A DNA stretch of 64,000 bases from Companilactobacillus jidongensis (GTDB lineage: Bacteria; Bacillota; Bacilli; Lactobacillales; Lactobacillaceae), in the NCBI RefSeq assembly GCF_003946575.1, contig NZ_RHOP01000017.1, positions 1 through 64,000 of the forward strand, read 5' to 3'. Position 1 is the first letter of the stretch. Every line of letters begins with the position of its first letter. Positions 9,467 to 18,791 of the stretch are shown here, one piece after another. The notes under the pieces were generated by a model. That model was not told the origin of the DNA. It saw nothing but the letters and a program-made list of their open reading frames with translations, and made no database searches. A program made the position numbers and the translations under genes.

Positions 9467-10903
9467 CTAGAGAATATAACGCGATAGATCCTGATCATCG
9501 GCAATCTTGCCAATTTGTTCTTTGACATACTCACGAGTAATTGTAATATCACCCATTTGCATGTCTGGACCTTCATATAGAATATCTGCCAAAATCTTTT
9601 CTAGCACTGTTGCCAATCTTCTGGCACCAATGTTCTGATTAGTATTATTAAGGTTGAAAGCGATTTTTGCAATCTCTTCAACTGATTCTTTAGTAAAAGT
9701 TAAATGAATTCCATCTGCACGAGTCAATGCGACATATTGCTTCGTCAAAGCATTATCAGGCTTAGTTAAGATTTGAATGAAATCTGCCTCAGTCAAGTCT
9801 TGTAATTCAACACGAATTGGAAAACGTCCTTGTAATTCAGCAATCAAATCACTAGGTTTGCTTTCAGCAAAAGCTCCAGAAGCAATGAACAAAATATGAT
9901 CTGTATTGACAGCACCATACTTAGTATTGATCTGCGAACCCTCAACAATAGGTAAAATATCACGTTGAACACCTTCACGAGAAACTTCACCAGAAGTCTT
10001 CTTGCTTCCAGCCGCAATCTTATCAAACTCGTCAATAAAGATAATTCCGTTATTTTGAGTACGTTCGATTGCTGATTGATAAATTTCATCATGATCAACA
10101 CGTTTTTGTGATTCTTGCTGAATCAATAATTCACGTGCTTCACTAACTGTAAGTGTTCTAGTAATCATCTTCTTAGGCATCAAAGAATCCATCATGCCAC
10201 TCATATCAAGACCCATTTGAGCCATTTGGTCGTTCATAGGATTAACTTTACGTGATTCTTCAACCTTAATTGTAACTTCGTGATCCTCAAGTAAGCCCTT
10301 GTCCAACTGTTCCTTGACTGATAGTCGTTGATCGCGTACTTCATCAGTTACATCTGCATTACTATCTGGGTCTTCATCATTATTTTGACCACCCATAGCT
10401 TCTTGCAAGTTTGATGAGTTTTGAAGGTTGTTCAACATAGACATAAAGTCCATATTGTTATTTTCTTGGCGACGTTCCTTCTTGATACCAGGAACTAGTA
10501 GCTTAACTAACTTTTTATCAACATCGCGACGAACTTCTGGACGAATTTCATCGAATTTTTCTTTTTCTTCCATCGTAACCGCAACGTCGACCAAATCACG
10601 AACCATTGATTCAACATCACGTCCAACGTAGCCAACTTCAGTAAATTTAGTAGCTTCAACTTTTACGAATGGAGCCTTAACAACTTTAGCCAGACGTCGA
10701 GCAATTTCGGTTTTACCAACACCAGTTGGTCCAATCATCATCAAGTTCTTTGGAGTAATTTCTTGTTGTAATTTCTTTGGGACTTGCATACGACGATAAC
10801 GATTGTACAATGCAATCGCAACAGCCTTTTTAGCATCGTCCTGTCCAATAATATAATTATCCAATTGAGCGACTATTTCTTTAGGTGTTAAAATGTTGTC
10901 CAT
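9467..10903 (-). CDS. hslU: ATP-dependent protease ATPase subunit HslU (ClpY)
   Basis: AAA+ unfoldase that feeds substrates into HslV. 478 residues. The Walker A motif GPTGVGKTEIARR lies at about 58-70 and Walker B is GIIFIDEFDKIA. Between them is the HslU-specific, charged I-domain (about 110-250). The C-terminus ends in SRYIL, the tail that docks into HslV pockets and activates it. ATG start with GGAGAG upstream. It lies 15 nt after hslV. Confidence 0.96.
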   Translation of the reverse strand: MDNILTPKEIVAQLDNYIIGQDDAKKAVAIALYNRYRRMQVPKKLQQEITPKNLMMIGPTGVGKTEIARRLAKVVKAPFVKVEATKFTEVGYVGRDVESMVRDLVDVAVTMEEKEKFDEIRPEVRRDVDKKLVKLLVPGIKKERRQENNNMDFMSMLNNLQNSSNLQEAMGGQNNDEDPDSNADVTDEVRDQRLSVKEQLDKGLLEDHEVTIKVEESRKVNPMNDQMAQMGLDMSGMMDSLMPKKMITRTLTVSEARELLIQQESQKRVDHDEIYQSAIERTQNNGIIFIDEFDKIAAGSKKTSGEVSREGVQRDILPIVEGSQINTKYGAVNTDHILFIASGAFAESKPSDLIAELQGRFPIRVELQDLTEADFIQILTKPDNALTKQYVALTRADGIHLTFTKESVEEIAKIAFNLNNTNQNIGARRLATVLEKILADILYEGPDMQMGDITITREYVKEQIGKIADDQDLSRYIL

Positions 10904-10918
10904 TTATTACTCTCCAAT

Positions 10919-11443
10919 TTAAAATTTGTCTGAAATAATATTATCGTTTGTAAAAATATCGATTCCTGAAGCAATCTTGATCGATTCACGAGCAATTTGT
11001 TCTGCATCCATGTCATTTGCATGTCGTTGCATTGCAATCGCTGCGGCTTGAGCAAAATTGCCACCAGAACCGATCGACACGACATCTTCATCTGGTTCGA
11101 TGATCTCACCACTACCAGAAATCAACAATAAGTTATCCTTATCCATTGCAATCAACATAGCTTCAAGTTTTTGAAGAGTTGGATCTTTTCTCCAATCTTG
11201 GGCCAATTCAACGGCAGCACGTTTAAGGTTGCCTGAATATGATTTCAATTTCTTTTCTAACCAATCTTGCAATGTAATGGCATCAGCAACGCCACCGGCG
11301 AAACCAATAATAACTTGATCATCAAAGATACGTCTGATCTTGTGTGCTGAGCCCTTCATAATGAATTTCTCGCTTAATGTAACTTGTCCATCACCAGCAA
11401 TAGCTGTATGGCCATCATGTTTAACTGCAACAATAGTAGTCAT
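10919..11443 (-). CDS. hslV: ATP-dependent protease peptidase subunit HslV (ClpQ)
   Basis: 174-residue proteasome-like peptidase. After removal of Met1 it exposes Thr2 (TTIVAVKHDG) as N-terminal nucleophile. Bacillus subtilis ClpQ instead uses serine, so this is the threonine form. The GDGQVT segment and the glycine-rich FAGGVADAI are family features. It forms the HslVU protease with the next gene and lies 13 nt after xerC, the classic codV-clpQ-clpY order of Firmicutes. Confidence 0.96.
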   Translation of the reverse strand: MTTIVAVKHDGHTAIAGDGQVTLSEKFIMKGSAHKIRRIFDDQVIIGFAGGVADAITLQDWLEKKLKSYSGNLKRAAVELAQDWRKDPTLQKLEAMLIAMDKDNLLLISGSGEIIEPDEDVVSIGSGGNFAQAAAIAMQRHANDMDAEQIARESIKIASGIDIFTNDNIISDKF

Positions 11444-11456
11444 TTATTTACCTGCC

Positions 11457-12356
11457 TTACCTTGGAAAATATTTTTTATAGTCTTTTTGTAGATGTTCCA
11501 TCGTCACATGTGTATAAATCTGTGTCGTTGAAAGACTAGAGTGTCCAAGTAATTCCTGAACAGTTCTCAAATCAGCTCCATGATCCAACATGTGGGTGGC
11601 AAAAGTATGACGAATCATATGGGGATGAATATCTGAAGTCAAACTAGTTTTTTTGATAACTTGATTCAAAATATATTCAATTCCACGACTAGTCAGACCC
11701 TTGCCACGATTATTAACAAACACAAATTGATGGTCCTGTTTACCAGCGGCCATCAATTTTTTTCTGCCGTCATCGATATAACATTTTAGTGCATTATTTG
11801 AATAACTCCCGAAAGGAACATAGCGATCCTTATCACCTTTACCATGTACTAGAACAATGCCATTAGTGAAGTCCAATTGGTCTAATTTTAAATTGGCGCA
11901 TTCACTAACACGCATTCCTGTAGCATATAGTAGCTCTAATAAAGCTGAGTTTCTTTCAGAAAGAGAGTCATCACCCTTTACAGCTTCAAACAGCTGATTC
12001 ATTTCCTTTTCATAAAAGAAACGTGGTAATTTTCTCCCTTTGTGACGAAGTTGAACCAAATCAAATGGGTTAGTTTTGATGAACTTATTACGAAGCATAA
12101 AGTTATAAAACGAACGCAACGCAGAAATTCTCCTAGCCACAGTTTCATCAGCATAATCTTTTTCATCCAGATAAGTTAAGTATGTTTCAACGTCGACCCG
12201 GTTAACTATCGTAAAACCTTTGAAACCACCATTTTGATTCAAAAATTTCACAAAATTATTAATATCTTCTAAATAAGAATTTTTGGTATCTTCAGAATAA
12301 TGATGATTGATCATCAAATAATCAATAAATTTATCAACTAAATCTTGTTCTATCAC
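11457..12356 (-). CDS. xerC: Tyrosine recombinase XerC (CodV)
   Basis: Resolves chromosome dimers at dif together with XerD. 299 residues: an N-terminal SAM-like core-binding domain (about 1-90) and a C-terminal catalytic domain. All active-site residues are present: R149 (TGMRVSE), K173, H246 and R249 (HPHMIRH), H272 and Y281 (TQIYTH). It starts at GTG within the topA TAG stop (TAGTG, 1-nt overlap). Only a weak Shine-Dalgarno is seen, so translation is probably coupled to topA. Confidence 0.93.
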   Translation of the reverse strand: MIEQDLVDKFIDYLMINHHYSEDTKNSYLEDINNFVKFLNQNGGFKGFTIVNRVDVETYLTYLDEKDYADETVARRISALRSFYNFMLRNKFIKTNPFDLVQLRHKGRKLPRFFYEKEMNQLFEAVKGDDSLSERNSALLELLYATGMRVSECANLKLDQLDFTNGIVLVHGKGDKDRYVPFGSYSNNALKCYIDDGRKKLMAAGKQDHQFVFVNNRGKGLTSRGIEYILNQVIKKTSLTSDIHPHMIRHTFATHMLDHGADLRTVQELLGHSSLSTTQIYTHVTMEHLQKDYKKYFPR

Positions 12357-14440
12357 TATTTTTGAACCTGTTCTTCATAGTCGCCGTTTGGACAGATAAC
12401 TTGACGACCACCCTTAACTTTCTTTTCAACTAGATAGTGACCATCTTTAGGACAATCACGACCAATTGGTTTATCCCATGAGACAAAGTCACAATCAGGA
12501 TATCTTGAACAACCGTAAAAAATACGATTCTTCTTAGATTTTCTTTCAATAACTTGTCCCTCTTTACACTTAGGACAAATTACACCAATCTCCTTAACGA
12601 TCGGCTTAGTATTACGACAATCGGGAAATCTTGAACAAGCATAGAATTTACCATAACGTCCCATTTTGATAACCATTGGTGCACCACAGATATCACAATC
12701 CATACCTGCTGGTTCATCTTTGATCTGAACTTTTTCAATCTTACTCTCGGCTGATTCAAGTTCTTTGGCGAATGGCTTATAGTAATGATCAACAACTTGA
12801 ACCCAATCTTCTTTACCCTCTTCAATTTCATCAAGTTCATCTTCTAGATGAGCTGTAAAGTCGATATTAACAACATCGGGGAAATAATCTTGAATCAAGT
12901 TATCAACGATCTCACCAAGTTCTGTGGGTTCAAAACTCTTACCGTTTAATTTAACGTAATAACGTCTCTGAATGGTATCAATTGTTGGGGCATATGTTGA
13001 AGGACGACCAACACCATTCTCTTCCAATGCCTTAACAAGTGAAGCTTCAGTAAATCTTGCTGGTGGCTGTGTGAAATGTTGTGCTGGATCATTTGATTGA
13101 AGTTTTGCTTTATCGCCTTCGTTCAATTCAGGAAGGATATTGTCCCTCTTGTTTGATTCGGAAGTGCTTTGGTAAACCTTATGATAACCTTCAAACTTAA
13201 TTTTTGAACCATTAGCTCGGAACATTACACCATTTTGAGTTAAATCAACTGTCATTGTGTCATAAACAGCTGGTGTCATTTGACTGGCAACGAATCTTGA
13301 CCAAATCAATTCGTACAAACGATATTGATCACGACTAAGGATTTCTTTGAGTGACTTAGGTGTACGTAAAACTGAAGATGGACGGATAGCTTCATGGGCA
13401 TCTTGGGCACCTTCTTGATTCTTATCTTTACGCATTTTAACTGCTGCGAATGGTTCACCATATTCAGCGTGAATGAATTCAGATGCTTCTGTTTGAGCAA
13501 CTTTAGAAATACGCTTGGAGTCAGTACGCATATAAGTAATTAAACCTACAGTACCTTCTTTACGACCAAGATTAATTCCCTCATAAAGTTGTTGTGCAAT
13601 CATCATTGTCTTTCTAGTCTTAAAATTCAACTTACGGTTAGCTTCTTGTTGAAGTGAACTAGTTGTAAATGGTGCAGCAGGGAATCTCTTGCGTTCTTTC
13701 TTTGTAACTTTTTCAATATCAAAATCGTCTTTTTTATTGATACGTCCAAGAATATCTTGAACTTGATCGTTATCTTTTAATTCTAATTTTTTGTGATCGA
13801 TTCCATAAAAATTAGCTTTAAATTTGTCCTTACCGTGTTGGAACATTGATTCAATCGTCCAATACTCTTCCGGTACAAACTTCTTAATGTCTTTTTCTCG
13901 TTCAATAACTAGTTTTAACGCGATGGATTGAACACGTCCGGCACTCAGGCCTTTTTTAACCTTTGCCCAAAGGATTGGTGAGATGGAATAACCAACCAAT
14001 CTATCAAGCACACGGCGCGCCTGTTGAGCATCAACCAAATTCATATCAATACTACGAGGTGACTTGAACGCTTGTTTAACTGTATCCTTGGTGATTTCGT
14101 TAAATACAACACGATTCTTACCATCAACATCCAAACCTAATAAATGGGAAACATGCCATGCAATGGCTTCTCCCTCACGATCCGGATCGGCTGCCAGATA
14201 AACTCGTTTGGCCTTTTTTGCCTCTTTCTTCAAATCTTTAATAACAGGGCCCTTACCACGAATAGAAATATACTTTGGTTCATAGTCATGATCGATATCG
14301 ACACCCATTTGACTCTTAGGTAAGTCACGAACATGGCCTAAACTAGCAACAACGTGATAATTACGTCCCAAATACTTTTCAATTGTTTTTGCTTTTGAAG
14401 GTGATTCAACAATCACCAAGTTCTTTTGTTTCGCTGGCAC
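12356..14440 (-). CDS. topA: DNA topoisomerase I
   Basis: Type IA topoisomerase that relaxes negative supercoils. 694 residues. The N-terminal Toprim domain has the acidic [10 protein letters not shown] (about 83-92) and the nucleophile is Y303 in LITYMRTDS. The C-terminus carries zinc modules: two complete four-cysteine ribbons (CDICG...CSRFPDC and CPKCKEG...CSRYPDC) and a third degenerate one with only two cysteines. The start is GTG with AAGGAGC 7 nt upstream. It heads topA-xerC-hslV-hslU-galM and has its own promoter. Confidence 0.97.
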   Translation of the reverse strand: MPAKQKNLVIVESPSKAKTIEKYLGRNYHVVASLGHVRDLPKSQMGVDIDHDYEPKYISIRGKGPVIKDLKKEAKKAKRVYLAADPDREGEAIAWHVSHLLGLDVDGKNRVVFNEITKDTVKQAFKSPRSIDMNLVDAQQARRVLDRLVGYSISPILWAKVKKGLSAGRVQSIALKLVIEREKDIKKFVPEEYWTIESMFQHGKDKFKANFYGIDHKKLELKDNDQVQDILGRINKKDDFDIEKVTKKERKRFPAAPFTTSSLQQEANRKLNFKTRKTMMIAQQLYEGINLGRKEGTVGLITYMRTDSKRISKVAQTEASEFIHAEYGEPFAAVKMRKDKNQEGAQDAHEAIRPSSVLRTPKSLKEILSRDQYRLYELIWSRFVASQMTPAVYDTMTVDLTQNGVMFRANGSKIKFEGYHKVYQSTSESNKRDNILPELNEGDKAKLQSNDPAQHFTQPPARFTEASLVKALEENGVGRPSTYAPTIDTIQRRYYVKLNGKSFEPTELGEIVDNLIQDYFPDVVNIDFTAHLEDELDEIEEGKEDWVQVVDHYYKPFAKELESAESKIEKVQIKDEPAGMDCDICGAPMVIKMGRYGKFYACSRFPDCRNTKPIVKEIGVICPKCKEGQVIERKSKKNRIFYGCSRYPDCDFVSWDKPIGRDCPKDGHYLVEKKVKGGRQVICPNGDYEEQVQK

Positions 14441-14484
14441 GTAAAGTGCTCCTTTCTGAATGAAGCAATTAAAAACTGTTCAAT

Positions 14485-14512
14485 ATATTATATTATTTTT
14501 TAAAATTGTCAA
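14485..14512 (-). promoter_or_regulatory. topA promoter
   Basis: On the minus strand a perfect TTGACA (14507-14512) is followed after 16 nt by TAATAT (14485-14490). The predicted start lies near 14478, giving a leader of about 40 nt. Confidence 0.7.
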
Positions 14513-14538
14513 TTCAAATGATACATTTAATTACTTAA

Positions 14539-14557
14539 TTGCGAAAGCGTTATCTAC
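14539..14557 (-). repeat. Short sequence sharing both halves of the 27-kb structured element
   Basis: Nineteen nt spanning the dprA stop join TTGCGAAAGC to CGTTATCTAC with a shared C. The same two 10-mers occur in the same order and orientation at 27103-27112 and 27161-27170, separated there by 48 nt. This may be an internally deleted copy or chance. CGTTATCTAC also occurs as coding sequence at the start of obgE. Confidence 0.3.
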
Positions 14558-15378
14558 AATTCGTTGAAATTAATTAACGGAATTGCGCCCTCTTCGATTA
14601 ATTTATTGCATCCCCGAGAGAGTGTATCATCAATTCTTCCAGGTATCGTATAGACATCACGATTCTCCTGAAGCGCAATTTCTGCGGTTATCAATGATCC
14701 ACTGCGCTCTTTGGCTTCAGTTACGATCACCTTTTGACTGACACCTGCGATTATACGGTTTCGCTGAGGAAAATGCCACCTTCTTATATGACACCCTGGT
14801 GGATATTCGCTAATTACCAGGCCAAATTTAAAAATAGCATCCTGTAATTTTTTATTATTGGTTGGATAATAATCATCAAGGCAATTACCTACTATAGCAA
14901 TTGTATCAGTATGATTTTTCAACGCTGTTTCATGTGCCCAACCATCGACCCCTTTGGCCAGTCCACTGACTACAGTATACTTTCCTTTGATTCTGGGAAT
15001 GAGCCCATTGATGCAACGATAACTGTATTCTGAAGCCTCTCTTGCTCCAACTATTGCAATACAATCGGTCTTCAACAAGTCAATATTTCCACGATAAAAT
15101 AATAACGCAGGAGGATTATAAATCTCTCTTAAAATATCAGGATATTCGTCACTCAGGTAATTTATCGCTAAAATATCAGATACCCTTTGTTGCCTAAATA
15201 ATAGAAGAAACTGGTTAAATTTTTCCAATCCCCATTTATTTTTTAAGAACAAAAAAGCATCTTGTTCCAGATTATCACTATTTTGGGAAATTTTGATAAT
15301 TTTAAGCATTTCTTGATTTGATATCATCATCGTTAGACGACATTTAATTAATAAATCATTCAGTTTAATTGTTTTCAT
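14554..15378 (-). CDS. dprA: DNA-processing protein DprA
   Basis: Loads RecA onto incoming single-stranded DNA during transformation. 274 residues. The Rossmann-like core has VGAREASEYSYR (about 110-121) and SGLAKGVDGWAHETAL. The glycine-rich SEYPPG and the conserved RNRIIAG follow, then SGSLITAE. I use the ATG at 15378, where AAGGTGG lies 8 nt upstream; the in-frame ATG at 15396 has no ribosome-binding site. It lies in a tight cluster with rbgA and rnhB. Its presence does not prove competence, since the gene is near-universal. Confidence 0.93.
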   Translation of the reverse strand: MKTIKLNDLLIKCRLTMMISNQEMLKIIKISQNSDNLEQDAFLFLKNKWGLEKFNQFLLLFRQQRVSDILAINYLSDEYPDILREIYNPPALLFYRGNIDLLKTDCIAIVGAREASEYSYRCINGLIPRIKGKYTVVSGLAKGVDGWAHETALKNHTDTIAIVGNCLDDYYPTNNKKLQDAIFKFGLVISEYPPGCHIRRWHFPQRNRIIAGVSQKVIVTEAKERSGSLITAEIALQENRDVYTIPGRIDDTLSRGCNKLIEEGAIPLINFNEL

Positions 15379-15418
15379 ATAAAAAACCACCTTCATAATT
15401 AAATTACGAAAATGGTGT

Positions 15419-16189
15419 TTAATATAACTTATTTGTTTTACGAACCGGCGAAAAGCTTAAACGATGAATTGGGGTTCTACCATATTCATCCAAAGCATGT
15501 AAGTGTTCTTTAGTCCCATATCCGTCATTCTTCAAAAATCCAAACTCAGGGTAGAGCTTATCATACGCACCCATTAATCTATCTCTGGACACTTTTGCAA
15601 CGATACTAGCGGCCCCAATACTCAAAGACTTGGAATCGCCCTTAATCAGCTTTGTTTGACCAATATTGACCGGAATAGTCATAGCATCGACCAAAATATG
15701 ATCTGGTTTCAAATATAAATGATCAATTGCATCTTTCATTACCAATTCTGTCGCATGATAAATATTTTCCTGATCAATCAATTGCGGACTTCCAATGCCA
15801 ATACTGATATCAATTGCTTGCTCACAAATTTGACGATAAATCATATCACGCTTCTTAGCAGTCAGCTTCTTGGAATCATCCACCTCATACAAAGTATTGT
15901 CGGCAGGCAAAATAACCGCTGCAGTGACAACTGGACCGGCCAATGGACCACGTCCGACTTCATCTACACCAGCAACCGTTAAGCCATGATTCCAATAATC
16001 CCGTTCTAAAAATTCTTTTTTATGAAACCTTTCGATCAATTCGCCTTTTTGCTGTTCTCTTTTAAAATATTGCGTCAGTAATTTTTGAACACCAGTCCGT
16101 TTATCATCCGCTAATAACTCAAGATCTTTTTGATCAACAGCACCAGCCAATAGATTCTTAACGTCCTTAATGGTCAATTTATTCTTCAT
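15419..16189 (-). CDS. rnhB: Ribonuclease HII
   Basis: Cuts RNA in RNA-DNA hybrids and at single ribonucleotides embedded in DNA. 256 residues, including an N-terminal extension of about 70 residues common in Firmicutes. The signature VAGVDEVGRGPLAGPVV carries D76 and E77; LVDAM and SIGAASIVAKVSRD supply the remaining conserved residues. The start chosen is the ATG at 16189, with AGGTGA inside the last codons of rbgA. It overlaps rbgA by 11 nt, indicating translational coupling. Confidence 0.96.
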   Translation of the reverse strand: MKNKLTIKDVKNLLAGAVDQKDLELLADDKRTGVQKLLTQYFKREQQKGELIERFHKKEFLERDYWNHGLTVAGVDEVGRGPLAGPVVTAAVILPADNTLYEVDDSKKLTAKKRDMIYRQICEQAIDISIGIGSPQLIDQENIYHATELVMKDAIDHLYLKPDHILVDAMTIPVNIGQTKLIKGDSKSLSIGAASIVAKVSRDRLMGAYDKLYPEFGFLKNDGYGTKEHLHALDEYGRTPIHRLSFSPVRKTNKLY

Positions 16190-17033
16190 AAAATTCACCT
16201 GGAACATCTAACGTAATGCGTCCCAATTTTAGTTTACGAATATCGTCAATGATACGTCTAGAAGCACGATCATAATCCTCATTATAACCAAATTTCTCAG
16301 TCAAATGCACCAGCAGTTCAGGTGTTGTGTGGTTAAACAAATCAGACTTATCTAAATTATAACCATCGATCAAACGATCTAAATAATGTGTTTCAAGAAA
16401 GTTCAACGCATAAATAGCTACATCATCAGGTGCATAAATTTGATCCTTAATAGCACCCGATAGTGCTAATTTCATCCCAACTTTAGGATCATCAATTTTA
16501 GGCCACAAGATTCCTGGTGTATCTAACAAATCAATATCATACTTTGTTTTTAACCAATTTTGGTTTTTGGTAACACCAGGTTTGTTACCTGTTACTGCAA
16601 CATTTTTACCAACTATTCGATTTAGGATAGTTGATTTACCAACGTTAGGAATTCCGATACACATTGCTTTAATACGGTAATTCTTGACGCCACTGTTTTC
16701 ATACTTAGCAATTTTATCGGCAAGTTCTTGATGTATAACAGAATTGATTTTGCCTAATCCCTTGTTATGCTTAGCATCTAGTTCAATCGCTGGAGTACCT
16801 TCTTGTTCAAAGTTTAACTTCCAGTCATTAGTCAACTTAGGATCAGCTAAATCAGCCTTATTCAAAATAATGATATGCTTCTTTTGATCAATAATCTGTT
16901 CCAATACTGGATTTCTAGAGCTAAAGGGCAAACGTGCATCAACAATTTCAAGCACGATATCAACCATTTTCAGTCGATCTTGTACTTGGTTTTTTGCTTT
17001 GTTCATATGTCCTGGATACCATTGTAAAACCAT
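16179..17033 (-). CDS. rbgA: Ribosome biogenesis GTPase RbgA (YlqF)
   Basis: GTPase needed for late assembly of the 50S subunit. 284 residues with circularly permuted G motifs, the mark of the family: G4 NKADL (58-62) comes before G1 GIPNVGKST (127-135) and G3 DTPG (171-174). The N-terminus QWYPGHMNKAK matches the family start. I choose the ATG at 17033. Its AGGTGA overlaps the TAG stop of the YozE-like gene; the upstream GTG at 17042 lies within that ribosome-binding site. Confidence 0.96.
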   Translation of the reverse strand: MVLQWYPGHMNKAKNQVQDRLKMVDIVLEIVDARLPFSSRNPVLEQIIDQKKHIIILNKADLADPKLTNDWKLNFEQEGTPAIELDAKHNKGLGKINSVIHQELADKIAKYENSGVKNYRIKAMCIGIPNVGKSTILNRIVGKNVAVTGNKPGVTKNQNWLKTKYDIDLLDTPGILWPKIDDPKVGMKLALSGAIKDQIYAPDDVAIYALNFLETHYLDRLIDGYNLDKSDLFNHTTPELLVHLTEKFGYNEDYDRASRRIIDDIRKLKLGRITLDVPGEFYEE

Positions 17034-17042
17034 ATTTATCAC

Positions 17043-17267
17043 CTATTTTCTATCTGTGTCTTGATACTTTTGATATGCTTCATCAAAAATCGTCATGCTT
17101 GGCAAATAACCAGCATTCAATTCAAGATAATTGGATATTTTTTCGTAATTTGTTTCTTGCTTAGGAAAAGATTGATCGCGGTGAGCATTTGCAGCAAATT
17201 CTGCTTCTGGCTCAGTACTGTCCGCGTTTCTTAACGTCATTAAAAACTCATAAAAGCTGCGTTTCAT
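17043..17267 (-). CDS. YozE-like small protein (SAM-like fold, DUF1250)
   Basis: 74-residue acidic protein. It starts MKRSFYEFLMTLR and contains FPKQETNYEKISNYLE, the pattern of the YozE/SAM-like family of Firmicutes, whose function is unknown. ATG start with GGAGGAG upstream. The TAG stop forms part of the rbgA ribosome-binding site (TAGGTGA), so the two are probably coupled. Confidence 0.8.
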   Translation of the reverse strand: MKRSFYEFLMTLRNADSTEPEAEFAANAHRDQSFPKQETNYEKISNYLELNAGYLPSMTIFDEAYQKYQDTDRK

Positions 17268-17288
17268 TACTCCTCCTCATAAAAACGA

Positions 17289-17885
17289 TTATTGTTTACT
17301 AGTAATCTTTTCATTCATAATATCAAATTGAAGTTTATTATTCTTCAAATCAATCTTTTTCGCACGAATACCGTAACCTTCTTTGGTAGTATATTTAGTA
17401 AACTTAAGTAAAATTGTTTTGTCTTTGCTGTTTACACTGACCCAATCAGGAATTTTGAAACTATTATTGATGTAATTCATAACAAATGCAATCGGTAATG
17501 ATAGTTCACCAATTTTTATATTCTTAGCCTTTAATAGAACATCGCCATTTGTTTTGGCATATGGTTGCATAACTAATGTAAAATGAATTTTTGATCCTAA
17601 AAATGCAATCGCTCCACTTAATTCAGCATCATTTTTCAATTTTAATTGATATTCGGTCTTACCATCGTTTAAGGTATTCTTCAAGTAATACTGAGCCATT
17701 TTGTTGGCTTCATCTTTGTTCATATTTACAGTAAAGACTTTGTCATTTTGTGACTCAATTTGCGACGAAACTTTGTATGTCTCACTTGGTGAACTCAAAA
17801 CTTTAGTTCCTAAAATTCCTAATCCAACAACCAAAACAGCCACTAGTGCAATAAATGCATATTTCCAATAATTTTTATTCTTCAT
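17289..17885 (-). CDS. YpmS-like membrane-anchored protein (DUF2140)
   Basis: 198 residues. A short basic N-terminus and one membrane segment (about 10-30) lead into an extracellular beta-rich domain with VNMNKDEANKMAQYYL and the conserved LPIAFVMNYI. It resembles the YpmS family of Firmicutes, whose function is not established. It starts 2 nt after the SGNH lipase gene, the usual YpmR-YpmS order. The pair suggests a cell-envelope role, but no reaction can be assigned. Confidence 0.75.
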   Translation of the reverse strand: MKNKNYWKYAFIALVAVLVVGLGILGTKVLSSPSETYKVSSQIESQNDKVFTVNMNKDEANKMAQYYLKNTLNDGKTEYQLKLKNDAELSGAIAFLGSKIHFTLVMQPYAKTNGDVLLKAKNIKIGELSLPIAFVMNYINNSFKIPDWVSVNSKDKTILLKFTKYTTKEGYGIRAKKIDLKNNKLQFDIMNEKITSKQ

Positions 17886-17887
17886 AA

Positions 17888-18745
17888 CTATTTAATCAGC
17901 CATTCCTTCGATGTTTTACTTACTTCTTCAAAAACTTTAGCAGTCATCATATCATAACCTTTTCCATTTGGATGGAAATGATCTTCTTTAAACAGATATG
18001 GATTTACACCATTCTTTTTAACTGCCTTCATTGCCTTATTAGACATATAAAGATTATTAATATCAATAAAGTAAGTATCATTTACAGTCGCAGCCACTTC
18101 TGCTGAACCTTTATTCCAATTGATAAATGCTGTTTTCGCGTCTTTAATATTTGATAAATAAATACTAAAAGGATTATAAATACCAATCAAATAAATTGGT
18201 GCATCCTTATTATAACTTCTGATATCAGACAACAATTGCTTCAAACGTTCATCAAACTGCGTCTGTTCATTACTAATATCATTAGCAGTTAAATCAATTC
18301 CCTTACGTTGAAGTAAGTGCATGAAGTCATTACCACCCACAGTAACCGTAATAATATCAGCATTGGGTAAATCTTTGTGCATTTTATCATCATTTTGAAT
18401 TCGCGTCATAATTTGGTTACTAGTATCACCAGAAACACCATAATTATAGGCATTAGTTTTTACTTTGTACTTGTCAGCAACATCTTTCCTCAACCGTGTG
18501 ACATATCCACCACCGACTGACTTAGAATCTCCAATGCCTTCGGTCAAAGAATCACCAACAGCTACAATATTGATCTTAGTTTTTTTAGGAATAACCTTTT
18601 TCTTTTTTTTAGCGACTTTTTCAGTCTCATTGGTATTAGAAGTCTGGTTGTTAGTTTTGGATTGAGTAAAATAATAACCTAGTCCACCGCCAATTACTAC
18701 TAAAACAATCACAATTGCTGTGATCCAAATACTCTTTTTCTTCAT
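17888..18745 (-). CDS. Membrane-anchored SGNH/GDSL hydrolase (YpmR-like)
   Basis: 285 residues. Membrane segment at 7-27 and a Lys/Asn/Thr-rich linker to about 57, then an SGNH esterase domain. Block I is VAVGDSLTEG with Ser66, block III is VGGNDF (about 137-142), and the catalytic Asp/His are in DHFHPNGKGY near the C-terminus. It probably removes acyl or acetyl groups from lipids or wall polymers outside the cell. It is transcribed with the YpmS-like gene. Only 17 nt separate it from the degV terminator, so its promoter is not obvious and readthrough is possible. Confidence 0.85.
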   Translation of the reverse strand: MKKKSIWITAIVIVLVVIGGGLGYYFTQSKTNNQTSNTNETEKVAKKKKKVIPKKTKINIVAVGDSLTEGIGDSKSVGGGYVTRLRKDVADKYKVKTNAYNYGVSGDTSNQIMTRIQNDDKMHKDLPNADIITVTVGGNDFMHLLQRKGIDLTANDISNEQTQFDERLKQLLSDIRSYNKDAPIYLIGIYNPFSIYLSNIKDAKTAFINWNKGSAEVAATVNDTYFIDINNLYMSNKAMKAVKKNGVNPYLFKEDHFHPNGKGYDMMTAKVFEEVSKTSKEWLIK

Positions 18746-18765
18746 ATATTAATCCATCTTTCAAA

Positions 18766-18791
18766 AAAAGCTGATGTTATCATCAGCTTTT
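18766..18791 (-). terminator. degV terminator
   Basis: AAAAGCTGATG / CATCAGCTTTT is a perfect 11-bp stem with a TTAT loop, followed on the minus strand by a U-run. It overlaps the degV stop codon. Confidence 0.88.

Noticed and set aside
11457-12356. Phage-type integrase suggesting a mobile element
   Set aside because: The topA-xerC-hslVU context and full-length XerC layout identify the housekeeping recombinase; the same holds for xerD at 34329-35249 beside scpAB.
15380-15420. Imperfect hairpin between rnhB and dprA as a terminator
   Set aside because: The arms pair poorly, and the presumed U-run overlaps the dprA ribosome-binding region; readthrough into dprA is more plausible.
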